A stretch of DNA of 8,719 bases from Desulfobacteraceae bacterium (GCA_024225895.1 JAAEMC010000220.1:1-8719); one strand, 5' to 3'; shown: positions 1-7,991, counted from the stretch's first letter. A program made the numbers and translations. Notes: generated by a model not told the origin, from the letters alone.

Positions 1-648
1 GGCTTGTGCTTCTTTATTCATTGGGCTGACCAGCTTATTTTTTACTTTGTTATGCAAAGGCGTGTCTGGTTCTATGGTAAGCATATAGCAGGACAGGTGG
101 GCAAGATTGAAGTTCAGGGCAGTTTGAATGTCCTTATGCCAGTCAGCCTCGTTTTCTTTGGGAATGGCAAAAATAAGGTCAATACCGATGTTATCAAATC
201 CAGATTTTTGTGCGTTTTCAATGGACTGGATTGCCTGTTTTGCCGTATGTATCCTGCCCAAAAAGGATAGTTTATTGTCATCAAAGGATTGAACGCCTAT
301 GCTCAACCGGTTAATCCCAAGGGTCTTAAGGCTTTCCAGGTAGTTTGTGTCTATGGTACCGGGATTGATTTCAATGGTTATTTCCGTATCTTTTGCGATC
401 TGAAAACTGCCGTATACTTCAAATAGTATGGTTTCAATATCAGAAATATTTAGGACAGACGGTGTGCCGCCGCCAAAGTATATGGTGTCTATGGGGGTAT
501 TTTTGCTTGATCTTATTTTCAGCTCCTTTGTCAGAGCTTTTATGTATACAGTCCTTAGTTCCAAATCCGTGTTGGAATAAAAATCACAATAACTGCATTT
601 TTGAATACAAAAGGGTATATGGATGTAAATGGATTGATTTTCAGACAA
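1..648 (-). CDS. hemW: HemW-like radical SAM heme chaperone (3' end outside the window)
   Basis: The 216 codons present give the N-terminal half or more of a HemW-type protein (family about 370-400 residues). Visible motifs are IYIHIPFC at residues 7-14, the radical SAM triad C14-x3-C18-x2-C21 followed by DF, GGGTPS at 59-64 (SAM binding), EINPGT at 93-98 and RLSIGVQSF at 114-122. HemN, the true oxygen-independent coproporphyrinogen oxidase, has a further cysteine after the triad; here it is Asp-Phe, which favours HemW, a heme-binding chaperone that loads heme into respiratory enzymes. The only usable start is TTG at 648-646: an in-frame TGA lies two codons upstream, and the family normally begins a few residues before IYIHIPFC. 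This start overlaps the end of the upstream radical SAM gene by 8 bases, so the two are probably translationally coupled. The family is clear; the choice of HemW over other HemN-like paralogues is likely but rests on the N-terminal half only. Confidence 0.88.
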   Translation of the reverse strand, partial: MSENQSIYIHIPFCIQKCSYCDFYSNTDLELRTVYIKALTKELKIRSSKNTPIDTIYFGGGTPSVLNISDIETILFEVYGSFQIAKDTEITIEINPGTIDTNYLESLKTLGINRLSIGVQSFDDNKLSFLGRIHTAKQAIQSIENAQKSGFDNIGIDLIFAIPKENEADWHKDIQTALNFNLAHLSCYMLTIEPDTPLHNKVKNKLVSPMNKEAQA

Positions 649-1810
649 AACGTCTCATCAACTCATCAATCACTGAATCCACATTTTCAGGCGTCACCCC
701 GTATAATTTCAGTGCTTCTTCAACCCTCTCGATCTGTGGGCTGAAATTCAGATCTTCCGGTCCTTTGAAAAAGCCCATTCTGCGACCTACCTGGTAGAGA
801 ATTCTTTTTTCAACAGGAAGGGCAAAAAACCGGTCAATGACATTGATCATCCTGGCTTTATCTTCCGGCAGTTTCCCTTCAATGGTTTCAAACAGGTTTA
901 AAATATGGTCAGAGCTGATGTAGGAGTCAACCCCTTCAAGGGTTTCAATAAAAAGCCTCAGTTCCTGGGCCGTCATCACATCAGTACACTTTGAAAAGGC
1001 CTTTTTTTTGTAGGCTTTAGCAAGCTCTGTCCTGTTGGAGATGGCAAGGGTCCTGATCCGGATGAAATCCGGATTGATCCGGTTCAAGGCAGCAGCGGTT
1101 TCAAGGGCATGCTCAATGGAAAGCTCGATTCCGCCAAGGCCCGGCATAATGTATTCGGAAAGCTCGATTCCAGCCTCTTTTACCTTCAGTCCTGCCCGGA
1201 TGTGGCTGTCTTTGGTGGCACCCTTTTTCATCATTTTCAAAACATTGTCAGACCCGGATTCCATTCCAATGTGAATACGGTTCAAACCGGCATCTGCGAT
1301 ACGTTTCATATCTGGGGCTTTAATCCTCACAATGGTGTGGCTCCGGGCATAGGAAGTAATCCGTTTTACCATGGGAAAACAATTTTTAATGTATTCCAGG
1401 ATATTGTGCAGGTCATCCGGTTTCATAATCAGGCTGTTGGCATCCTGGAGAAAGATGGATTCCATTCCTGACATGTACCAGGCCAATGCAGCGTTGAATC
1501 CCACACGGTCCTTTGTTTCAAAACTTTCATACAAGGTGCGTATTACTTCTGAATCCATAGGGCCCTTGGGTTTGATAATATCCCGCATCCGCTCGATATA
1601 TCCACTTACAAGGTCAATGTCTTTGATAATATTTTCAACAGACCGCAGGGAAAAAGAACGCCGTTTATAGACAGGGCAGAAGGTGCACTGGTTCCAGGGG
1701 CAATTTCGGGTCAGGCGCAATAAAAGGGAACTGGCTTCGCTGGGCGGCCGGATAGGTCCCTGTTCAAATCCTTTGTAGCGGTCTGACTTCTTTTTTTTCT
1801 TTTTTTCCAT
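641..1810 (-). CDS. radical SAM protein of the COG1032 type, function unknown
   Basis: This is a 389-residue protein with a single radical SAM core. The cluster-binding cysteines sit in RNCPWNQCTFC at 35-45 as C37-x4-C42-x2-C45, one residue longer than the usual C-x3-C-x2-C. Further core motifs are FLQDANSL at 120-127, SYARSHT at 153-159 and GMESGSDNVLKMMKKGAT at 182-199, followed by IMPGLGG at 221-227, which is typical of COG1032-like Fe-S oxidoreductases. I see no B12-binding or TRAM domain. The N-terminus is strongly basic (six lysines at 3-8), encoded by runs of seven and eight adenines. The ATG at 1810 is preceded by AAGAG with an 8-base spacer, and a sigma70-like promoter lies further upstream. 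The substrate cannot be told from sequence. The 8-base overlap with the HemW-like gene suggests a shared operon but not necessarily a shared pathway. Confidence 0.85.
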   Translation of the reverse strand: MEKKKKKKSDRYKGFEQGPIRPPSEASSLLLRLTRNCPWNQCTFCPVYKRRSFSLRSVENIIKDIDLVSGYIERMRDIIKPKGPMDSEVIRTLYESFETKDRVGFNAALAWYMSGMESIFLQDANSLIMKPDDLHNILEYIKNCFPMVKRITSYARSHTIVRIKAPDMKRIADAGLNRIHIGMESGSDNVLKMMKKGATKDSHIRAGLKVKEAGIELSEYIMPGLGGIELSIEHALETAAALNRINPDFIRIRTLAISNRTELAKAYKKKAFSKCTDVMTAQELRLFIETLEGVDSYISSDHILNLFETIEGKLPEDKARMINVIDRFFALPVEKRILYQVGRRMGFFKGPEDLNFSPQIERVEEALKLYGVTPENVDSVIDELMRRFV

Positions 1811-1904
1811 GATGATGACTCTTAATTTAAAGCATTTGATATATTCTTTATCTTAATGGATGGGATAAAGCATGGTTTCATATATTATTTTTTATGCTTC
1901 AAAA

Positions 1905-1933
1905 TATATAAACATGGAGATACCTGATGTCAA
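1905..1933 (-). promoter_or_regulatory. sigma70-like promoter for the radical SAM/hemW-like operon
   Basis: On the minus strand a perfect -35 TTGACA (1933-1928) is followed by a 17-base spacer and TATATA (1910-1905); TATATT two bases further on is an alternative -10. Transcription would start near 1898, leaving a leader of about 88 bases before the ATG at 1810. The match is by eye; no transcription data are available. Confidence 0.6.
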
Positions 1934-1949
1934 TTTATTTTCCCAAGCC

Positions 1950-1977
1950 TTGAAAATTGGGCATTTAGTATGATAAT
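1950..1977 (+). promoter_or_regulatory. sigma70-like promoter for the kdn operon
   Basis: TTGAAA (1950-1955) and GATAAT (1972-1977) are separated by 16 bases, each box matching the consensus at five of six positions. Transcription would start near 1984, giving a leader of about 49 bases before the ATG at 2033. The alternative upstream ATG at 1970 overlaps the -10 box and would not be in this transcript. The promoter lies back to back with the minus-strand one, 16 bases apart between -35 boxes. Confidence 0.55.
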
Positions 1978-2020
1978 TAAGCTTCATTTATTCAACAATT
2001 TGAATGCATCAATAACATTG

Positions 2021-2027
2021 AAGGGGG
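2021..2027 (+). promoter_or_regulatory. strong ribosome binding site that fixes the kdnA start
   Basis: AAGGGGG lies five bases before the ATG at 2033. No comparable site precedes the longer in-frame ATG at 1970. Starting at 2033 gives the protein MPGFEIFG at its N-terminus, which is where DegT-family homology begins. Confidence 0.75.
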
Positions 2028-2032
2028 ATATC

Positions 2033-3223
2033 ATGCCGGGTTTTGAAATATTTGGGGATGAAGAAAGAAAGCATGTGGGTGATGTGCTTGAAACCGGTGT
2101 CTTGTTCCGATACGGTTTTGAACAGGCCAGAAACGGACATTTCAAAGCCGCAGAATTTGAAAAAAAATTGTGTGAGATTACCAAGGCCAATCATGCCCAT
2201 CTGTGCGCCAGCGGGACAGCAGCCCTGGCAACTGCCCTGGCAGCCTGCGGTATCGGGGCCGGAGATGAGGTAATTATCCAGCCCTTTACCTTTGTTGCAA
2301 CTTTTGAAGCCGTCATCATGGCAGGCGCAGTTCCAATTTTTTCTCATATTGACGAAACCCTATGCCTTGATCCTGACAGGCTTGAGGATGTGGTTACCGA
2401 AAAAACACGGGCTGTATTGCCGGTGCATATGTGCGGCGCCATGGCCCGGATCAATGAAATAAAGAATTTTTGCGATAAAAGAGGACTGATCCTGGTTGAA
2501 GACGCCTGCCAGTCCCTGGGTGCAACTTTTGGAGGGAGAGCATTGGGCACCTTTGGCAAGGCCGGCTGCTTTTCCTTTGATGCTGTAAAAACCGTTACCT
2601 GTGGTGAAGGCGGCGGCATTATCACCAATAGTGCACAAGTCTATGAAAAATGTGATCAATATGCCGACCATGGCCATGATCATTTGGGGGGAGCGGACCG
2701 GGGGGCGGATGATCATCCTATCATCGGCACCAACTTCAGGATCAGCGAACTCAATGCTGCAGTTGGCCTGGCCCAGCTCAACAAACTGGATCAGATTCTT
2801 GAAATCCAGCGCAAAAACAAAATGGCCATTAAAAATGCCATGGCTGATATCTCTGAGGTCACTTTCCGGTATATTCCGGACCCACTGGGGGATTCTGCCA
2901 CCTTTTTGACCTTTTTTCTTCCCACCCAGGACCGGGCAAAAGAGATTGCCAAGCGCCTGTCAGACAACGGCGTCACAGGATGTCCATACTGGTACGACAA
3001 CAACTGGCATTATCTGAAAGAATGGCACCATTTAAAGGGAATGAAACGTTCTGCCAGACTATCTTTTGAGCTGAATGACCAGTTACCGGACTATAGCAAG
3101 GTGGTGCTTGAAGAATCCGACAATATTATAAATCGCGCCATATCAATGCAGATTATGCTTTCCTGGACAAAAGAAGATATTGAAAAACGGATCCAGGGTA
3201 TAATGAATGCATTTAAAGGATAA
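2033..3223 (+). CDS. kdnA: KdnA-like PLP aminotransferase (8-amino-3,8-dideoxy-Kdo synthesis)
   Basis: This 396-residue protein belongs to the DegT/DnrJ/EryC1/StrS aminotransferases. Seen in it are SGTAAL at 60-65 (phosphate pocket), QPFTFVAT at 83-90, VEDACQSLGA at 155-164 with D157 positioned for the PLP ring nitrogen, the Schiff-base lysine K186 in CFSFDAVKTVTCGEGG (179-194), and the TNFRISELNAAVGLAQL block at 233-249. The family is certain. The specific call rests on context: it is followed directly by a KdnB-like alcohol dehydrogenase and a KdsB-like cytidylyltransferase, the gene set known from Shewanella oneidensis. There KdnA converts the 8-oxo form of Kdo, made by KdnB, to Kdo8N in the cytoplasm. 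The start at 2033 is chosen over 1970 because of the strong ribosome site and the promoter position. The next gene begins three bases after the stop. By family alone it could be another sugar aminotransferase. Confidence 0.87.
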   Translation: MPGFEIFGDEERKHVGDVLETGVLFRYGFEQARNGHFKAAEFEKKLCEITKANHAHLCASGTAALATALAACGIGAGDEVIIQPFTFVATFEAVIMAGAVPIFSHIDETLCLDPDRLEDVVTEKTRAVLPVHMCGAMARINEIKNFCDKRGLILVEDACQSLGATFGGRALGTFGKAGCFSFDAVKTVTCGEGGGIITNSAQVYEKCDQYADHGHDHLGGADRGADDHPIIGTNFRISELNAAVGLAQLNKLDQILEIQRKNKMAIKNAMADISEVTFRYIPDPLGDSATFLTFFLPTQDRAKEIAKRLSDNGVTGCPYWYDNNWHYLKEWHHLKGMKRSARLSFELNDQLPDYSKVVLEESDNIINRAISMQIMLSWTKEDIEKRIQGIMNAFKG

Positions 3224-4294
<1,071 letters not shown>

Positions 4295-4304
4295 AAGAGA
4301 CCTT

Positions 4305-5039
4305 ATGACAATTGCCATAATCCCATCCAGATACGGTTCCAGCAGGCTTGAAGGCAAGCCCCTGGCCCTGGTGGCAGGAAAGTCCATGATTCAACGGGTT
4401 TATGAACAAACTCAAAAATCTAATGCTGTAACAAAAACCATTGTGGCAACCGATGATGAACGCATTGTAAAGGCAGTTGAAGCCTTTGGAGGCAATGCGC
4501 TTATGACATCTGCCACCTGCCGGTCCGGCACGGACCGGGTGGCGCAAACAGCCAATATATTAGATCTTAAACCAGATGAAATTGTGGTGAATATCCAGGG
4601 TGACCAGCCTGTGTTCAATCCCAAGGCCATTGATGAACTGATATCACCGTTTAATGATGACAGCGCTCTTTTAATGTCGACCCTGGCATATAAAATCAGA
4701 GACAAAAGGGAAATAACAGATCCCAAGGATGTTAAAGTCACGTTTAATAACAATGGATTTGCCCTTTATTTTTCCAGGGCCCAGATTCCGTATCCAAGGG
4801 ATATTGAGACACCGGTTGATTATTACAAGCACTTGGGATTTTACGCTTACAAAAAAAGTTTTTTAGATAAAATCGTCGCCCTTTCAACCGGCACCTGTGA
4901 AAATATTGAAAAGCTTGAACAGTTAAGAGTTCTGGAGTTTGGGTACCAAATAAAGGTTGTAATTACGGAACATGATTCCCCTGAAATAGACCTGCCCGAA
5001 GATATTAAGCGAATTGAAGCAAAGCTTATGAAAGCCTGA
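4305..5039 (+). CDS. kdsB: KdsB-family cytidylyltransferase, probably CMP-Kdo8N synthetase
   Basis: The 244-residue protein is full length for KdsB (about 245-255). Motifs are PSRYGSSRLEGKPL at 7-20 (CTP-binding loop), ATDDERI at 48-54, SGTDR at 74-78, NIQGDQP at 96-102 with the metal-binding D100, SRAQIPYPR at 158-166, KHLGFYAY at 175-182 and KLEQLRVLEFG at 203-213. KdsB couples CTP with a 3-deoxyoctulosonate to give the CMP-sugar used by the Kdo transferase WaaA. Placed directly after kdnA and kdnB it more likely acts on Kdo8N than on Kdo, as reported for the S. oneidensis enzyme. QGDQP replaces the QGDEP of E. coli-type enzymes, and a cysteine (C72) stands where those have a histidine before SGT(D/E)R. 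The ribosome site AAGAG (4295-4299) follows the kdnB stop directly. The enzyme class is firm; the substrate is inferred. Confidence 0.88.
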   Translation: MTIAIIPSRYGSSRLEGKPLALVAGKSMIQRVYEQTQKSNAVTKTIVATDDERIVKAVEAFGGNALMTSATCRSGTDRVAQTANILDLKPDEIVVNIQGDQPVFNPKAIDELISPFNDDSALLMSTLAYKIRDKREITDPKDVKVTFNNNGFALYFSRAQIPYPRDIETPVDYYKHLGFYAYKKSFLDKIVALSTGTCENIEKLEQLRVLEFGYQIKVVITEHDSPEIDLPEDIKRIEAKLMKA

Positions 5040-5045
5040 TAATTT

Positions 5046-6221
5046 ATGCTTACCCATTACAAAATTGTCCATACCACCTGCCATACGCAATGGGGCGGAC
5101 TTGAAAAACGCATATTCAATGAATCACTGTGGATGAAACAAAAGGGGCATACCGTAATTATCGTAGCTCCCAAGGATACACCATTGTATGACCGAGCCAA
5201 AAGCGAGGGCTTTAAAACCATTGCGGCTGGATTCCGAAAACTGGGAATCCCAAAGGATTACAGGCTGTTAAAACAGTTATTTCACACTGAACAACCAGAT
5301 ATAGTCAATACCCACGGCAATGCAGATTCAAAACTTGTACTTTTTGCTGCATGGCGGGCCAAAGTTCCCTGCCGGATTCTTTCCCGGCACATCAGTGCCC
5401 ATGTCAAAAGATCCTGGTACAACCGGGTTTTATACACTAAATTTTCCAATTTTATCTTTACCACTGCAGACTATACCACGCGCCATCTCAAGGAGGTGTT
5501 CAAGCTAAAGGACACTCAGATTTTTTCCATCCCAAGCGGTATCATCCCGCCTGAAACCCTTTTGTCCCGTGAAAAGGCAAGAATACGGCTGACATCTGAA
5601 CTCAAGCTGGATGGAACGCCACGGTTTGTTGGGTTTGTAGGACGTGTCTCCTTTGATAAAGGTGTGTCCACGGTGATTGAGGCGTTCAAACGGATTCAGA
5701 TACGATTACCTGACCACCACCTGGTCATTGTGGGTGGCGGGACAGATGAACATATAAAATCATTAAAAAACCTGGCCAGCCAACTGAACATTGACCACAA
5801 AACACATTTTATTGGATTCAAGGAAAACGTATGGCCCTATTATCGTGCGTTTGACTGCAAGATCCTTGCATCGAGGAATAAGGACGGCATCCCTTTTGAA
5901 GGCGTTCCCCAGGCCCTTTTGGAGGCCATGTACAGCCGATGCCCTGTGATTGGTTCTAAAAGCGGCGGCATCCAGGATATTATTGACCATAATAGAACCG
6001 GACTTTTATTCTCCATTGATAAACCAGGAGAACTTGCCGATACCATCATGCAGACCTTTACGTATAAAAAATCCACTGGCACACGCGTCCAAACCGCCTG
6101 TGAACTGGTTCAAAAAAAGAATACCATTGATGCCATGGGCCGTACGATTCTAAAAATCTATAAACTTCACGAAATCAGATCTGATATCAACCCTCCTGCT
6201 TTTGATCCTTATTTAGAATAG
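5046..6221 (+). CDS. GT4-family glycosyltransferase, probably LPS inner core
   Basis: This 391-residue GT-B glycosyltransferase shows WGGLEKRIF at 16-24 (N-terminal sugar-acceptor side), INTHG-like VNTHG at 87-91, GFVGRVSFDKG at 196-206 opening the C-terminal nucleotide-sugar domain, LVIVGGG at 226-232, and the retaining E-x7-E motif E285 to E293 in EGVPQALLEAM. It uses a nucleotide sugar to extend an acceptor, on the cytoplasmic side since there is no signal peptide or membrane segment. It starts six bases after the kdsB stop and is the last gene of the operon, so it probably acts on the Kdo8N-containing inner core; donor and acceptor cannot be read from the sequence. No clear Shine-Dalgarno precedes the ATG, so translation may depend on ribosomes ending kdsB. 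It is not WaaA-like: the Kdo transferase (GT30) would have a different fold signature and an N-terminal membrane anchor. Confidence 0.85.
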   Translation: MLTHYKIVHTTCHTQWGGLEKRIFNESLWMKQKGHTVIIVAPKDTPLYDRAKSEGFKTIAAGFRKLGIPKDYRLLKQLFHTEQPDIVNTHGNADSKLVLFAAWRAKVPCRILSRHISAHVKRSWYNRVLYTKFSNFIFTTADYTTRHLKEVFKLKDTQIFSIPSGIIPPETLLSREKARIRLTSELKLDGTPRFVGFVGRVSFDKGVSTVIEAFKRIQIRLPDHHLVIVGGGTDEHIKSLKNLASQLNIDHKTHFIGFKENVWPYYRAFDCKILASRNKDGIPFEGVPQALLEAMYSRCPVIGSKSGGIQDIIDHNRTGLLFSIDKPGELADTIMQTFTYKKSTGTRVQTACELVQKKNTIDAMGRTILKIYKLHEIRSDINPPAFDPYLE

Positions 6222-6226
6222 AAACG

Positions 6227-6253
6227 ATCTAAAAATAATCTTTTTTTTTAGAT
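6227..6253. terminator. possible bidirectional terminator, AT-rich
   Basis: A perfect 9-base inverted repeat, ATCTAAAAA (6227-6235) and TTTTTAGAT (6245-6253), surrounds a 9-base loop and includes a run of nine thymines (6241-6249). It sits six bases after the stop of the glycosyltransferase gene, between two converging operons. The stem has only one or two G-C pairs and is weak, so this is a tentative call. Confidence 0.35.
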
Positions 6254-6255
6254 AT

Positions 6256-6308
6256 AGCGATTGCTCGTGTAGCAGATATTCAATCGAAAATTATTTGTGG
6301 CAATCGCT
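6256..6308. repeat. inverted repeat between converging operons
   Basis: AGCGATTGC (6256-6264) is the exact complement of GCAATCGCT (6300-6308), with 35 bases between. A copy of CAATCG at 6281-6286 could pair with CGATTG inside the left arm (6258-6263) instead, and TGCT/AGCA (6262-6265, 6271-6274) forms a small inner hairpin. It may act with the neighbouring AT-rich palindrome to end transcription from the minus-strand operon. No protein site can be named. Confidence 0.4.
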
Positions 6309-6322
6309 TTAGCCCGGATATT

Positions 6323-7231
6323 TCACGAATCGAGTTTGTTGTAGTTCAGAAGCGCCGCCCCCAGAACACCTGCTGAATCTCCAAGCTCGTTTTTGAGGAT
6401 CGGGGTTGTGACATGTTCATGGAATGCATATTGTAATACTTTTTTTGCACCTATTGTATACAACTCGTCTATATTAGACAGCCCGCCGCCAATGACAACG
6501 GCATCGGGGTCCAGCACAGATATTAATCCCCCCAGGACTCTGCCAAAATCATCCAGGAATTGGTCAAATATTTTTTTGCATTTTGGATCATTCCTGCGAA
6601 ATCCATTGACAATATCGTTCATTTTTAAAGCAGTACCATGGGCTTCAAAAAAGGCATTTTCCACACCGGTCCCGCTGATCTTGGTTTCTACACAGCCAAC
6701 ATTGCCGCAAAAACATTTTCTGCCGCCAGGATCAATGGAGAAATGGCCCCATTCCCCTGAAATACCGTTGGGGCCGTTCCAAATTTTTTGATCAATGCAG
6801 ATACCTCCGCCGCAGCCTGTCCCCATAATTACTCCGAACACGACATTGTATCCTTTTGCCGCACCCCTGACAGCTTCAATAAGTGTAAAACAATTGGCAT
6901 CATTTTCCATGGCAATCTTTTTTTCCAAAAGAGTTTCCAGGTCTTTTTGAAATGGCTTTCCGATCAAGCAGGTGGTATTGGCGTTGTGGACCAGCCCTTT
7001 GTCCCGGTTAATGGAGCCCGGTATGCCGATCCCCACAGTATAATTTTCGGCTGGAGGAACCTTGTGGGCCGTTTCCAGGATTAGTTGATGAACAGCGTCC
7101 AATATCCCGGAATATCCTTTTTCCTGTTTAGTGGGAATCCGCTTGCGGAATAATTCATTGCCTTCAGGAGCTATAAGCACGGTTTCGGTTTTAGTACCAC
7201 CAAGATCAATACCAATCCTGTAATAATCCAT
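6323..7231 (-). CDS. ROK-family sugar kinase
   Basis: This 302-residue protein has the size and motifs of a ROK kinase without the N-terminal helix-turn-helix of ROK repressors, so an enzyme is expected. Seen are IGIDLGGTKTE at 6-16 (ATP phosphate binding), GIGIPGSI at 67-74, ENDANCF at 109-115 with the catalytic base D111, GTGCGGGI at 137-144, GEWGH at 159-163 and the structural zinc set H163, C173, C175 and C180 in KCFCGNVGCVE (172-182), followed by VVIGGGLS at 245-252. It phosphorylates a hexose or amino sugar with ATP in the cytoplasm; glucose, fructose, mannose, N-acetylglucosamine and N-acetylmannosamine are all possible and the sequence does not decide. The ATG at 7231 lacks a strong ribosome site. 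The gene follows mtgA by 31 bases and is the last of the minus-strand group. Confidence 0.85.
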   Translation of the reverse strand: MDYYRIGIDLGGTKTETVLIAPEGNELFRKRIPTKQEKGYSGILDAVHQLILETAHKVPPAENYTVGIGIPGSINRDKGLVHNANTTCLIGKPFQKDLETLLEKKIAMENDANCFTLIEAVRGAAKGYNVVFGVIMGTGCGGGICIDQKIWNGPNGISGEWGHFSIDPGGRKCFCGNVGCVETKISGTGVENAFFEAHGTALKMNDIVNGFRRNDPKCKKIFDQFLDDFGRVLGGLISVLDPDAVVIGGGLSNIDELYTIGAKKVLQYAFHEHVTTPILKNELGDSAGVLGAALLNYNKLDS

Positions 7232-7258
7232 GATTTATACCCATTTTTCACTTATTCA

Positions 7259-7281
7259 GCCGCTATTTACCTATTAGCGGC
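7259..7281 (-). other. hairpin covering the mtgA stop codon
   Basis: GCCGCTA (7259-7265) and TAGCGGC (7275-7281) are exact complements around a 9-base loop; five of seven stem pairs are G-C. The mtgA stop (TAG at 7265-7263 on the minus strand) is inside the stem. No thymine run follows on the minus strand, so it is unlikely to be a simple terminator. It could stabilise the mtgA message or lower expression of the kinase gene 31 bases downstream. Confidence 0.45.
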
Positions 7282-7976
7282 ATTAATCTCATATCCCTTA
7301 AGATTCTTTTTTGCCTGGACACAACATAGGGCGAAGGATTTACTACCGACCATCTGTGGGGGCTGGGCAGAACAGCTGCAAGCAAGGCGGCCTGCCGGGC
7401 ATCAAGCTTCTTTGACGGAATTGAAAAATACCTTTTGGCAGCAGCTTCCGCTCCGATAACACCATGGCCCCAGTCCACAGTATTTAAATATACTTCCAAA
7501 ATTCTATTTTTATCCCAGACAAGTTCGATTAAAACCGTGTAATAGGCTTCAGCAATCTTTCGGGAGATATTGCGGCTGGAAAACAGGAACAAGGATCTTG
7601 CCGCCTGCATGCTGATGGTACTGGCACCCCTGATTTTCTGGTCTTTTGCAGCATTTTCCAACACGATTTTGATCTCTTCAAAGTCAAAGCCTTTATGTGA
7701 CAAAAACCGCTGATCTTCAGATGCCAGAACTGCCTTTCTTAAGTGAGGGGATATTTTATTTAGATCCTGCCATTCAAAGCGTGGGCGCTGATAGTTATGC
7801 TTCCTGATTTTAAACAAACCCCATTCATAGACCATGTTAATAGTAAAGGGCGGATTTACAAATTTGAAAACAGCCACCTGAACCAGGGTAAAGCAAAAAA
7901 GGCAGATACCAATTTTTATAAGCCAGATAAAAAATCTTTTTAAGGCTGATTTCTTTTTCTTTGGTTTCAGTCGCAA
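7263..7976 (-). CDS. mtgA: monofunctional biosynthetic peptidoglycan transglycosylase
   Basis: The 237-residue protein contains one GT51 domain and no transpeptidase domain, the usual size for MtgA. A basic N-terminus (KPKKKK at 4-9) precedes one membrane segment at about 14-40, placing the catalytic domain in the periplasm. The GT51 motifs are in order: ASEDQRFLSHKG at 85-96 with catalytic E87, RGASTISMQAARSLF at 116-130, RKIAEAYYTVLIE at 139-151 with the second glutamate E143, WGHGVIGAEAAAKRYF at 169-184 and LPSPHRWS at 203-210. It polymerises lipid II into glycan strands. The start is TTG at 7976-7974: the stop of the upstream gene is in the same frame 15 bases before, and no ATG or GTG lies between. 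AAGGA lies 12 bases before the TTG, a rather long spacing. Confidence 0.92.
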   Translation of the reverse strand: MRLKPKKKKSALKRFFIWLIKIGICLFCFTLVQVAVFKFVNPPFTINMVYEWGLFKIRKHNYQRPRFEWQDLNKISPHLRKAVLASEDQRFLSHKGFDFEEIKIVLENAAKDQKIRGASTISMQAARSLFLFSSRNISRKIAEAYYTVLIELVWDKNRILEVYLNTVDWGHGVIGAEAAAKRYFSIPSKKLDARQAALLAAVLPSPHRWSVVNPSPYVVSRQKRILRDMRLMPLIGK

Positions 7977-7991
7977 GGCTAAAATAAATCC

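Noticed and set aside
1..648. HemN, the oxygen-independent coproporphyrinogen III oxidase
   Set aside because: The cluster motif is C-x3-C-x2-C followed by Asp-Phe; HemN carries another cysteine there. HemW-like is the better call.
393..797. Plus-strand open frame of 134 codons near the left end
   Set aside because: It is antisense to the HemW-like gene and the end of the radical SAM gene, both supported by clear motifs; it has no domain of its own.
1970..2032. Longer kdnA start at the ATG at 1970
   Set aside because: No ribosome site precedes it, it overlaps the likely -10 box, and the extra 21 residues do not resemble the family, whereas AAGGGGG lies five bases before the ATG at 2033.
6323..7231. 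ROK-family transcriptional repressor
   Set aside because: The protein begins directly with the ATP-binding motif and has no N-terminal helix-turn-helix; the length fits a kinase.
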